Part shown: in pieces, positions 25,708 through 32,780 of the stretch
How the letters are laid out: every line of letters begins with the position of its first letter
Numbering within the stretch: the first letter of the stretch is position 1
From: Bacteroidales bacterium
GTDB lineage: Bacteria > Bacteroidota > Bacteroidia > Bacteroidales > WCHB1-69
DNA length: 32,780 nt
Reading direction: 5' to 3'
NCBI GenBank assembly: GCA_031272415.1
Contig: JAISTU010000159.1
Span: 1 to 32,780 of the forward strand
The notes under the pieces: model-generated
Database searches by the model: none
Seen by the model: only the letters and a program-made list of their open reading frames with translations
Told to the model about the DNA's origin: nothing
Position numbers and translations under genes: made by a program

Positions 25708-27846
25708 ATGAAAAAATATATTTTTGTAGTAGCAGTAAGTTATTTAGGTTTAGGCTTTAATGCAAAAGTTCAAGCACAAGCAAACCTTGATTTTAGTTAT
25801 GGCGATTTGACCAATTGGCAATGTTATTCAGGTAGTAGTAATGTTCCGGATATTCCGTGTGCATGTTTGCTACAGCCTGAATTATTTTACATTTTTGAGT
25901 CGGTAGAATTTGATTATGGTTGTAGCAATATACCAACAATAATGCCGGGTAAAAGTTATTCTTGCAGATTAGGGCTATCTTATAATACTGTAGCAGCAAT
26001 AGAATATACATTAACGGTTAATGAGAATAATGCTCGCTTTTTGTTGTCATTTGCACTGATTGCAGAGATATCAGGGCATGGTTTAGTAGGTGCTCCTAAA
26101 TTAGAGGTAGATTTTAAAGACACTAATGGCAACAATATCAATGCTTTACCTTTCAATCACTTAGAAATTGCAGCCGAATACTTGCCCGCAGGAATAAATT
26201 TGATATGCTATGATGCTAACATAAGTGGCATAAATGGATTGAATTGGCAAACAGTTGCTTTTGGGTTAGAGTCTTTAATCGGACAAACTATTAAAATAAA
26301 ATTAACATCATTTACCTGCTCAGGACACAGGGGCTATGCTTATGTTGCTTGTGAAACCCAACCTGCATCTATTATTAATCTATGTGAGGGTCAAAATGTT
26401 GCACATCTATCAGTCCCAACGGGCTTTTCTTCTTATCAATGGTCTCGCTCGTCAGATGCAAATTTTAATTTAACCACTCGGAATATTAACGCTTTAAATC
26501 CATTGGACAGCGAAATATTTACTTGTGTCGCCACTTCCCCTTTCTTATACAGTACAACATTTGTGAGCAAAATCAACAAGGTTTCTATTGATGCCTCATT
26601 TTTTTATGACAAACCCGAACAAGTACACGACCCTTTGTCAGGCAACCAATATGACACCCTTTTGCGGAGAGCAACTTTTGTGGATATGTCTAAAGTTACC
26701 AATAGTGAGAAAAAGCGTATTGAGTGGTCTATCAATGGATTAGCCTCTCAAATCGGCACGTCAAGCGACAGTATTTTTACTGTTCAATTTCCTGACCCTG
26801 ATACTCCTACAACTTATTTGGTAAATTTGCGTGTTATTTCCGAAATCGGTTGCGAAAAAACTTCTGATACACTGTATTCCAATTACATACGCATTTATCC
26901 TTCTCCAAAAATAGCACTTGCAGGGCAGCAGTATTTATGTATCGGAAATGTTGATACTTTACGCGGATATGCCACAAAAACAAATATGGTTCGTTATCGA
27001 TGGCATTTTGACCCTGCTACAAATGCTAATATTCTCAACGACAGCACTTTAGAAATCAATCAACAAGGAGTATACATTTTAGAGGCTGAAAATGAATATG
27101 GTTGCATAATATATGATACTCAATATGTTAGCGAAATTTCTATCGATACAACTTTTATTTTCGACTCGGTGATTGCGGGTAAAAATTATACAAAATATGG
27201 CTTTAATGTCAGCGATATAGGCACTTATGAGCGGATAGAACAAAATTTTTTCGGCTGCGATAGCATAATTATTCTACAACTTGCTCCTATTGAGGCAAAA
27301 ATAACAGCAAGAAGCGACACAAATGGTGTAATTTGTTCTGCAACAAAGGGTTTTGATGCCTATCTTTGGTATCCCAATTATTACAATTTGCCTGCCGAAC
27401 AATGCTACTTGATAGCCGACACTGCAATAGCGATTTATGAAAGTTACGATACGGCTGTTAATTGGGTTTATATGCCTCATGCATGGTACAATCGTTATGG
27501 GTCTTACTATTTCTGCAAAATGTTAATAGAAGTTCCCAACAAAAAAAGTTATATCGCCGTTTATGCAACTATTGATATTAAAGATTATATTAAAGATTTG
27601 AGCATCAATGATATAGAGATTACTCACTTACTCATTTATCCCAACCCGACAACTTCCCAATTAAAAATTAAAAATGAGCAATTAAAAGAAGTTGAAAATG
27701 TGGAGATTACGGACGTATTAGGGCGTATTCAACAATCGTCAATCATCAATCAACAATCCGAAATAATAATTGATGTTTCGCATCTCCCACAAGGGATGTA
27801 TTTTATCAAAATCGGTAATAAGAGAGGAAAATTCTTCCGCAATTAA
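25708..27846 (+). CDS. Secreted protein with T9SS type A sorting domain
   Basis: A 712-residue exported protein. A signal peptide lies at about residues 1-24 (IFVVAVSYLGLGF, cleavage near AQA). The first 230 residues are beta-rich with cysteines (FTCSGHRGYAYVACETQP), as in ligand-binding front modules of Bacteroidota surface proteins; the middle holds Ig/PKD-like repeats without clear WDFGDG motifs. The C-terminal domain from about residue 636 (LLIYPNPTTSQLKI, VEITDVLGR, DVSHLPQGMYFIKI) is the type A sorting signal. No enzymatic motif was recognised, so an adhesin or matrix role is a guess. The segment QLKIKNEQLK is encoded by A/T oligomer text like that in intergenic repeats. The gene is flanked by 113/114-bp direct repeats. 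Confidence 0.9.
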   Translation: MKKYIFVVAVSYLGLGFNAKVQAQANLDFSYGDLTNWQCYSGSSNVPDIPCACLLQPELFYIFESVEFDYGCSNIPTIMPGKSYSCRLGLSYNTVAAIEYTLTVNENNARFLLSFALIAEISGHGLVGAPKLEVDFKDTNGNNINALPFNHLEIAAEYLPAGINLICYDANISGINGLNWQTVAFGLESLIGQTIKIKLTSFTCSGHRGYAYVACETQPASIINLCEGQNVAHLSVPTGFSSYQWSRSSDANFNLTTRNINALNPLDSEIFTCVATSPFLYSTTFVSKINKVSIDASFFYDKPEQVHDPLSGNQYDTLLRRATFVDMSKVTNSEKKRIEWSINGLASQIGTSSDSIFTVQFPDPDTPTTYLVNLRVISEIGCEKTSDTLYSNYIRIYPSPKIALAGQQYLCIGNVDTLRGYATKTNMVRYRWHFDPATNANILNDSTLEINQQGVYILEAENEYGCIIYDTQYVSEISIDTTFIFDSVIAGKNYTKYGFNVSDIGTYERIEQNFFGCDSIIILQLAPIEAKITARSDTNGVICSATKGFDAYLWYPNYYNLPAEQCYLIADTAIAIYESYDTAVNWVYMPHAWYNRYGSYYFCKMLIEVPNKKSYIAVYATIDIKDYIKDLSINDIEITHLLIYPNPTTSQLKIKNEQLKEVENVEITDVLGRIQQSSIINQQSEIIIDVSHLPQGMYFIKIGNKRGKFFRN

Positions 27847-27852
27847 AAATTA

Positions 27853-27966
27853 AGTAGAGACGTGGCACGCCACGTCTTTACATTACTGTCTGAACCACGA
27901 TTTTCGTATGATTGGTGTGATTATTATGATTTTAAAATTGTCTGAACCACTGATTTTCATAAGATT
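27853..27966 (+). repeat. Long direct repeat, right copy
   Basis: A 114-bp near-identical partner of 25215-25327, beginning 6 bp after the stop of the type A cargo gene. The AGACGTGGC/GCCACGTCT palindrome at its start could serve as the 3' hairpin of that transcript. Confidence 0.85.
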
Positions 27967-28025
27967 AACAGGATTAAAATAATCACAAAAATCATTAAAA
28001 TCATTCAAAATCACAGTTCAGACAA
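27938..28025. repeat. Complete GTCTGAAC-bounded palindromic element
   Basis: TTGTCTGAAC (27938-27947) and GTTCAGACAA (28016-28025) are perfect 10-bp terminal inverted repeats of an 88-bp imperfect palindrome; inner arms GATTTTCATAAGATT and its partner also pair partly. This is the only copy in the window with both arms. Such non-autonomous palindromes are common in Bacteroidota intergenic DNA. Confidence 0.75.
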
Positions 28026-28069
28026 GGGGGTGCAAAAATGTAAAAAAAAATCTACACTCTACACTCTGA
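28026..28069 (+). repeat. Dispersed heptamer element upstream of dapA
   Basis: GGGGTGCAAAAATG, an A-run, then two TCTACAC heptamers and TCTGAAA, ending about 36 bp before the dapA promoter. The front part resembles bases 5-29 of the window. Confidence 0.65.
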
Positions 28070-28105
28070 AAAAAAAGTTTTTTATTTTTAATTGAATAAT
28101 TTGTG

Positions 28106-28113
28106 TATCTTTG
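28106..28113 (+). promoter_or_regulatory. Promoter -7 element (TATCTTTG) for dapA-holA-hldD
   Basis: TTTGTGTATCTTTG, a perfect TAnnTTTG with GTG extension, 17 bp before the dapA ATG, giving a very short leader. T-rich text at 28077-28089 is a candidate -33 region. Confidence 0.7.
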
Positions 28114-28130
28114 TAAAATAGCATACGTAG

Positions 28131-29015
28131 ATGAGAAAAAATATTTTTTCAGGTACAGGAGTCGCATTGATAACTCCTTTTAAGTTGGATTATTCTATTG
28201 ATTATCAGCGCATTAACGATTTAGTTGAACGGTTGATAAATAATGGTATTGGGTATATTGTCGCTTTGGGGACCACCGCAGAAACACCTGCTTTGACGCT
28301 TGAAGAACGGAATAATGTGTTAAAAACGGTCGTAAATGCCGTCAAAAAACGGATACCGATTGTGGCAGGCATTGGCGGAAATCATCTCAAAGATATTGAG
28401 GAGCAATTACAACTCTTTGATTTGTCGTCAGTTGCAGCCATTTTGTCGGTAACACCCTATTATAACCGTCCCTCACAAAGCGGATTAGTTGCTTATTATA
28501 AGGCGATTGCGGACATGACCGATTTGCCGCTGTTGCTATACAATGTTCCAAAGCGAACAGGTACCAATTTGGAGGCTGCTACAACGCTCAAAATAGCAGA
28601 CGAAATACCGTCTGTTATCGGCGTCAAAGAGGCTTCGGGTAAATGGGAACAAATGATGGAAATTTTACGCTACCGAAGGGATGATTTTTTGCTCATTTCG
28701 GGGGATGATGCACTCACTTTGCCTTTGTTGGCATGTGGCGCAGACGGCGTTATTTCAGTGATTGCCAATGCATTTCCCAAACAATTTTCAGATATGGTTG
28801 CCTTTGCTCTCAATGGCGACATAAAAAATGCACAACAGTTGAACAATTTTTTGTTTGAAATTTATAAAAATTCAGTTGAGGGGGGAAGTCCTGCCGGAAT
28901 TAAATGTTTTTTGGCACAAATGGGGTATATTGATGAAATATTAAGATTACCTTTGTTGCCTGTTAATGAACAAATTAGAAATGTTATTTGCTCACTTATA
29001 AATGGAATACAGTAA
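28131..29015 (+). CDS. dapA: 4-hydroxy-tetrahydrodipicolinate synthase
   Basis: Condenses pyruvate with aspartate semialdehyde, the first committed step to diaminopimelate and lysine. It is a class I aldolase TIM barrel of 294 residues, the normal length. The Schiff-base Lys166 is in VIGVKEASG, Tyr137 in LLLYNVPKRTGTN, and the GTTAETPALT block supplies the Thr-Thr relay near residue 46. GTGVALITPFK is the typical N-terminus. It is the first gene of a tight plus-strand operon; its last 14 bp overlap holA. The pairing with holA has no obvious metabolic logic. Confidence 0.96.
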   Translation: MRKNIFSGTGVALITPFKLDYSIDYQRINDLVERLINNGIGYIVALGTTAETPALTLEERNNVLKTVVNAVKKRIPIVAGIGGNHLKDIEEQLQLFDLSSVAAILSVTPYYNRPSQSGLVAYYKAIADMTDLPLLLYNVPKRTGTNLEAATTLKIADEIPSVIGVKEASGKWEQMMEILRYRRDDFLLISGDDALTLPLLACGADGVISVIANAFPKQFSDMVAFALNGDIKNAQQLNNFLFEIYKNSVEGGSPAGIKCFLAQMGYIDEILRLPLLPVNEQIRNVICSLINGIQ

Positions 29016-30039
29016 TTATAAAGAAATTATAGCGGCGTTTAAGAAAAAAGAATATGCACCTGTTTACCTTTTGGAGGGGACAGAGGATTATTTTATTGAT
29101 AAGGTGTCGGTTGCATTAGAAGAAGGTTTTTTTGCAGATGAGTCTTACAAAGATTTTGATTATCAGGTTTTGTACGGCAAAGAAACATCAGTGGCAGAAA
29201 TTATAGTAGCCGCCAAACAATTTCCCATGTTGTCGCCCTACCGTTTGGTGGTGGTGAGGGAGGCACAAAGCGTAGATAAGTTAAAAGAATTGGAGGAATA
29301 TGCAAAAAAACCGCAGACAAAAACGGTTTTAGCACTCTGTTATAAGCATGGAACAGTAGACGGTAAATCGACTTTTTATAAGGCAATCAGTAAAAACGGA
29401 GTTGTTTTTAAGCCGGCTACAATTTACGACAATCAGTTACCTGCATATATAAAAGAGATTGCCAAAGATAAAAAATATACACTTTCGCAGGATGCCATAA
29501 ATCTGTTGGCGACATATATTGGGGCAAATTTGACGCAAATTGACAACGAATTGTCCAAATTGGTCAATGTTTTACCGCCCGGTTCTCAAATTACACCTGA
29601 TATTATTGAACAATATATCGGTATTAGCAAAAAATACAATAATTATGAATTTTGTAATGCTGTTATGGCGAAAGAAGAAGCCAAAGCATACGAAATTTTA
29701 GACCATTTGTCTAAAGATGACGGTAAAAATGACAAAGGAAAGCAGCGGGCATCATTAGTAAACACACTTTATAGTCAGTTTTTTTCACTTTTACAATATG
29801 AATATTTACCCAACGAAATGGATAGAAAAACTTTTTTAAAAGGGAAACCGCTGTCTGTATATGACCTTTATAGAAAAGCAGCCGGTGTGTTTCCAATACC
29901 AAAAATTTTTAGAATAATTGCGTTATTGCGTCAATATGATTTGATGAACAAGGGTAGTTTAGGTGTGAGTGTGCCTGAAAATGAATTAGTTAAAGAATTA
30001 ATATTTAAAATATTTCAAATAGCAGAAACAAGAAGATGA
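29002..30039 (+). CDS. holA: DNA polymerase III subunit delta
   Basis: Clamp-loader subunit that opens the beta sliding clamp. At 345 residues it matches the family. The N-terminal AAA+-like domain begins APVYLLEGTEDYFIDK, the typical delta start, and FPMLSPYRLVVVREAQ and TKTVLALCYK match conserved blocks; the delta subunit lacks a functional P-loop and none is seen. The helical C-terminal domain includes LLATYIGANLTQIDNELSKL. ATG at 29002 lies inside the end of dapA (14-bp overlap), and the stop overlaps the hldD start by 4 bp (ATGA), so all three genes are translationally coupled. Confidence 0.93.
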   Translation: MEYSNYKEIIAAFKKKEYAPVYLLEGTEDYFIDKVSVALEEGFFADESYKDFDYQVLYGKETSVAEIIVAAKQFPMLSPYRLVVVREAQSVDKLKELEEYAKKPQTKTVLALCYKHGTVDGKSTFYKAISKNGVVFKPATIYDNQLPAYIKEIAKDKKYTLSQDAINLLATYIGANLTQIDNELSKLVNVLPPGSQITPDIIEQYIGISKKYNNYEFCNAVMAKEEAKAYEILDHLSKDDGKNDKGKQRASLVNTLYSQFFSLLQYEYLPNEMDRKTFLKGKPLSVYDLYRKAAGVFPIPKIFRIIALLRQYDLMNKGSLGVSVPENELVKELIFKIFQIAETRR

Positions 30040-31007
30040 AATACATAATAGTAACAGGAGCGGCAGGATTTATCGGCAGTTGTTTGCTTACCCGCTTGTA
30101 CGAGGCGGGATATAAGCACATTTTGGCAGTAGATGATTTTTCAAAACCTGCAAAAAGCCCTAATTTTGAAAATAAAAAATATATCGAAAAAGTGAGTCGT
30201 ACAGAGTTTTTTTCGTGGTTAGAAATGAATTATTCTCATGTAGGATTTGTGTTGCATATAGGCGCCAGAACAGATACTACCGAAACCAATTGGGAATTGT
30301 TGGCGGAGTTAAATCTCAATTATACCCAGCAGGTTTGGGATGCTTGTACATCTTACTGTATTCCACTTATATATGCCTCATCTGCTGCAACTTACGGACT
30401 TGGAGAATATGGTTATGATGACGACCATGATATTGTTGAAAAATTAAAACCACTCAATTTGTACGGCAAATCTAAAAATGAATTTGATAAATGGGCATTG
30501 GAACAGGAGGACACGCCACCGTTTTGGGCAGGATTAAAGTTTTTTAACGTTTATGGTCCTAATGAATACCATAAAAATCGCATGGCTTCGGTGATATTGC
30601 ATGCTTTTGAGCAAATTGCAAAGGATGGGAAAATTACACTTTTTCGCTCACATCATCCTGATTATCAAGACGGTTGTCAAAAACGAGATTTTGTTTATGT
30701 CAAAGATGTGGTAGATGTTATTTTGTTTTTAATGGAACAACAGCCAACATCAGGTTTATATAATGTAGGCACAGGCACTGCACGTACTTTTTTGGATTTG
30801 GCACACGCAGTTTTTGCCGCTTTAAACAAGCCCACTGTCATAGAGTGGACTGATACACCGGAAGATATTAGAGATAAATATCAATATTTTACGCAAGCCA
30901 ATATGGAAAAATTGCTCGATGAAGGCTACTCAAAACCTTTTACCTCCCTCGAAGAGGGCATCAAAGATTACATAACAAATTATCTTTTAGAAAAGAAAAT
31001 TTTGTAA
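30036..31007 (+). CDS. hldD: ADP-L-glycero-D-manno-heptose 6-epimerase
   Basis: Epimerises ADP-D-glycero-D-manno-heptose to the L form used in the LPS inner core. It is a short-chain NAD(P)-dependent epimerase of 323 residues. Features: Rossmann motif VTGAAGFIGS at residues 5-14, catalytic region YASSAATYG, and the YxxxK dyad Tyr143/Lys147 in LYGKSK. The FFNVYGPNEYHK and RDFVYVKDVVDV blocks are typical of HldD. It overlaps holA by 4 bp and ends the operon. Together with lpxK it shows that the cell makes LPS with a heptose-containing core or a related heptosylated glycan. Confidence 0.94.
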   Translation: MKYIIVTGAAGFIGSCLLTRLYEAGYKHILAVDDFSKPAKSPNFENKKYIEKVSRTEFFSWLEMNYSHVGFVLHIGARTDTTETNWELLAELNLNYTQQVWDACTSYCIPLIYASSAATYGLGEYGYDDDHDIVEKLKPLNLYGKSKNEFDKWALEQEDTPPFWAGLKFFNVYGPNEYHKNRMASVILHAFEQIAKDGKITLFRSHHPDYQDGCQKRDFVYVKDVVDVILFLMEQQPTSGLYNVGTGTARTFLDLAHAVFAALNKPTVIEWTDTPEDIRDKYQYFTQANMEKLLDEGYSKPFTSLEEGIKDYITNYLLEKKIL

Positions 31008-31113
31008 TACCAAAATGCAACAAAAACAGTCCATTGTATAAAAATGGAGATTGCGGGTTATGCCCGTAATGACGAGTGGGGACAATAGTATAGAGGAAAC
31101 ATCATTTTGGTAT
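31007..31113. repeat. Small element with 11-bp terminal inverted repeats
   Basis: ATACCAAAATG (31007-31017) and CATTTTGGTAT (31103-31113) are perfect inverted repeats bounding 107 bp that begin at the last base of hldD. Inside is GATTGCGGGTTATGCCCGTAA, with a CGGG/CCCG hairpin, similar to intergenic repeats known from many bacterial genomes. It looks like a miniature non-autonomous element or a 3' hairpin structure. Confidence 0.55.
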
Positions 31114-31148
31114 AAAAAGAAAAAAGGGCGACCACAAGGATACGCCCT
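31113..31148 (-). terminator. Rho-independent terminator of pepD
   Basis: On the minus strand AGGGCG pairs with CGCCCT (31125-31130 and 31143-31148), followed by TTTTTTCTTTTT. It lies 26 bp past the pepD stop. Confidence 0.7.
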
Positions 31149-31173
31149 AACAAACAAATAAACCAAAACGAAA

Positions 31174-32631
31174 TTATTTTGTTGGTACGTTTTTCAACGT
31201 TTGTGTCAAAAAGTTCCAAAATTTTTCAACACTTTCAATGTTTACTCTTTCCGATGGCGAATGAGGATTTTGGATGGTAGGTCCAAAAGAAATCATATCC
31301 CAATTGGGGTACACACCGCCCAATAAACCGCACTCCAAACCGGCATGAATTGCTTTCACTTCCGGTGTTTTGTTGAACATTTTTTTGTACACATCCAACA
31401 TAGTGTTTAAAATGGGCGATTTCATGTTCGGGTTCCAGCCCGGATAACCGCCTGTAAGAGAGATAGTTGCGCTTGCCATTTGAGCAATTGCCTTCATCTT
31501 TTCTCCAACAGCGTCTTTTGCCGAATCCACTGAACTACGGATAAGATTGATTAACTCCGCTTTGCCGTTTTCTACTGTAAAAATGGCAAAATTGTTAGAC
31601 GTTTCAACTAAATCTTTCATAGAATTGCTCATTCGCAAAACGCCGTGAGGAATTGCATAAGCCATTTGCAAAATCTGCATATCTTCCTCATTTACAACAA
31701 CTTCATTTGGTGCATCTACAGGTTGAATTTCAATTTCCAATTTAGGGTCTGTCAATGCAAATTCTTTTTTAAGCGTGTTGGCAAAAGCGGCGACCATTTG
31801 TTCAAAAGCGGCTGCTTGTGCTACAGGTACGGCTACAATTGCTTCTGCTTCACGCGGAATAGCATTACGCAAACTGCCTCCATGTATAGTAGCAATGCGA
31901 ATGTTATACTCCTCTATTGATTTCATTAACAATCTGGTCATCAGTTTGTTAGCATTTGCACGTCCTAAATGGATGTCCATGCCTGAATGACCGCCTTCCG
32001 CCTTTGAAATAAAAATTCGATACGCTTTGGCATCATTTGGAAAAGGTTCAGTGTGATAAATTTTCTCAATACTGCCGTCCAAACCGCCTGCACAACCGAC
32101 ATACAGTTCACCTTCGGTTTCGGAGTCCAAGTTCATCAAAATATCACCCTTAAACTCGCCCGCTTGCAGTCCAAAGGCGCCTGTCATACCCGTTTCTTCG
32201 TCAATGGTAATCAGCACTTCAATGGGACCATGTTCGAGGTCTTTGGCAGTTAAAATTGCCATTGCAGCCGCACAGCCGATACCGTTGTCTGCTCCCAAAG
32301 TGGTTCCGTTAGCACGCACCCATCCGTCTTCGCCGACCACCATTTCAATGGGGTCTTTTTCAAAATCGTGCGTTTTGTCGCTGTTTTTTTGCGGAACCAT
32401 ATCAATATGACCCTGCAAAATAACACCTTTTCGGTTTTCCATACCCTTTGTGGCGGGTTTAGACATAATCAGATTGCCCGTTGCGTCTTTACGGCAGGCA
32501 ATATTGTTTTCTTTTGCCCATTTTTCCAACCATGCAACTATTTTTTCTTCATGTTTGGAAGGGTGTGGGATACTGCAAATGTTGCTAAAATTGTCCCACA
32601 ATGCTTTTGGTTGTAATCCTTGCTTACTCAT
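31174..32631 (-). CDS. pepD: Aminoacyl-histidine dipeptidase (Xaa-His dipeptidase)
   Basis: Cytosolic di-zinc peptidase of family M20 (subgroup M20C) that splits dipeptides such as beta-Ala-His. At 485 residues it has the family length. Zinc-site residues are visible: His75 and Asp77 in QGHIDMVPQ, Asp115 in GADNGIGCAAAM, Glu145/Glu146 in TIDEETGMTGAFGL, with later histidines in EGGHSGMDIHLGR and near the C-terminus in NPHSPSERV. No signal peptide. It converges with hldD and has its own promoter and terminator, so it is probably monocistronic. It is unrelated to the exported C69 dipeptidase at 3038, although the family name PepD is used for both. Confidence 0.95.
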   Translation of the reverse strand: MSKQGLQPKALWDNFSNICSIPHPSKHEEKIVAWLEKWAKENNIACRKDATGNLIMSKPATKGMENRKGVILQGHIDMVPQKNSDKTHDFEKDPIEMVVGEDGWVRANGTTLGADNGIGCAAAMAILTAKDLEHGPIEVLITIDEETGMTGAFGLQAGEFKGDILMNLDSETEGELYVGCAGGLDGSIEKIYHTEPFPNDAKAYRIFISKAEGGHSGMDIHLGRANANKLMTRLLMKSIEEYNIRIATIHGGSLRNAIPREAEAIVAVPVAQAAAFEQMVAAFANTLKKEFALTDPKLEIEIQPVDAPNEVVVNEEDMQILQMAYAIPHGVLRMSNSMKDLVETSNNFAIFTVENGKAELINLIRSSVDSAKDAVGEKMKAIAQMASATISLTGGYPGWNPNMKSPILNTMLDVYKKMFNKTPEVKAIHAGLECGLLGGVYPNWDMISFGPTIQNPHSPSERVNIESVEKFWNFLTQTLKNVPTK

Positions 32632-32707
32632 TTTACTTTATAATTAGTTTATTCTTAATAAATTATGTAATATTACTTTGTTATATCAAATTTGATTTAC
32701 ATAAATG

Positions 32708-32715
32708 CAAAAATA
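32708..32715 (-). promoter_or_regulatory. pepD promoter -7 element (TATTTTTG)
   Basis: Minus-strand TTTGTGTATTTTTG matches TAnnTTTG with the GTG extension, 77 bp upstream of the pepD ATG. TTTTTAATTG lies upstream. Confidence 0.6.
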
Positions 32716-32753
32716 CACAAAAAAATCAATTAAAAATTAAAAAACTTTTTTTC

Positions 32754-32780
32754 AGAGTGTAGAGTGTAGAGTGTAGATTT
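32754..32780 (-). repeat. TCTACAC heptamer array at the window edge
   Basis: Plus strand reads AGAGTGT three times and then AGATTT, cut by the window end. This is one unit more than the two-unit copies at 20271 and 28051, so the unit number varies between copies. Confidence 0.7.

Noticed and set aside
25215-27966. Composite transposon bounded by the 113-bp repeats
   Set aside because: No transposase ORF inside or beside them and no target duplications seen; recombination between repeats is a simpler view.
25215-28025. CRISPR array in the repeat-rich stretch
   Set aside because: Repeats are few, unevenly spaced, of several unrelated kinds and partly palindromic across 88 bp; no regular spacers and no cas genes.

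Overview
The window is chromosomal DNA from an AT-rich member of the Bacteroidota. Evidence: a PorP/SprF-type outer-membrane protein, the gliding and type IX secretion (T9SS) lipoprotein GldJ, two secreted proteins carrying the two T9SS sorting-domain types (A and B), promoters of the Bacteroidota TAnnTTTG type, and no consistent Shine-Dalgarno sequences. LpxK and heptose epimerase genes indicate an LPS-bearing outer membrane. No rRNA, tRNA, CRISPR array, prophage or transposase gene was seen. GldJ places it more probably among Chitinophagia, Cytophagia, Saprospiria or Flavobacteriia-like lineages than the gut Bacteroidales, but this is inference.

Layout. 1-2.9 kb (minus): ligA followed by an alpha/beta hydrolase. 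3.0-5.6 kb (plus): an exported C69 dipeptidase and a patatin-like phospholipase. 5.7-10.6 kb (minus): DUF4139 surface protein, gpsA and recG as a tight three-gene unit. 10.9-15.8 kb (plus): a 1639-residue PKD-repeat protein with a type B sorting domain. 16-19.4 kb (minus): a VWA membrane protein and a nucleotide-sugar dehydrogenase. 19.4-20.4 kb: a gene-poor kilobase with a small ORF ending in a 13-base G/C tract, competing hairpins and dispersed repeats. 20.4-22.9 kb (minus): porP-gldJ. 23.2-25.0 kb (minus): lpxK and a purine nucleoside phosphorylase gene that overlap. 25.0-28.1 kb: repeat-rich DNA around a 712-residue type A T9SS cargo gene flanked by near-identical 113/114-bp direct repeats. 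28.1-31.0 kb (plus): dapA-holA-hldD, all overlapping. 31.2-32.6 kb (minus): pepD.

How it fits together. Most genes are housekeeping: DNA repair and replication (ligA, recG, holA), lipid and envelope synthesis (gpsA, lpxK, hldD), lysine and peptidoglycan precursor synthesis (dapA), peptide and nucleoside salvage. The accessory layer is the T9SS surface module: PorP and GldJ, plus two cargo proteins that such a system would export.

The most unusual material is not a gene system. It is a network of short dispersed repeats: a palindrome of the AGACGTGGC type, a GTCTGAAC-bounded palindrome, a three-hairpin 130-bp element present twice, a CCCAAAATGC plus TCTACAC heptamer element, and AATTGAAA-type oligomers. 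These repeats crowd gene ends. In four genes the stop codon itself lies inside a repeat. The 13-G tract at the end of a small ORF, which shares its promoter design with porP, is a candidate phase-variation switch. I did not find a clear, complete, previously undescribed multi-gene system.
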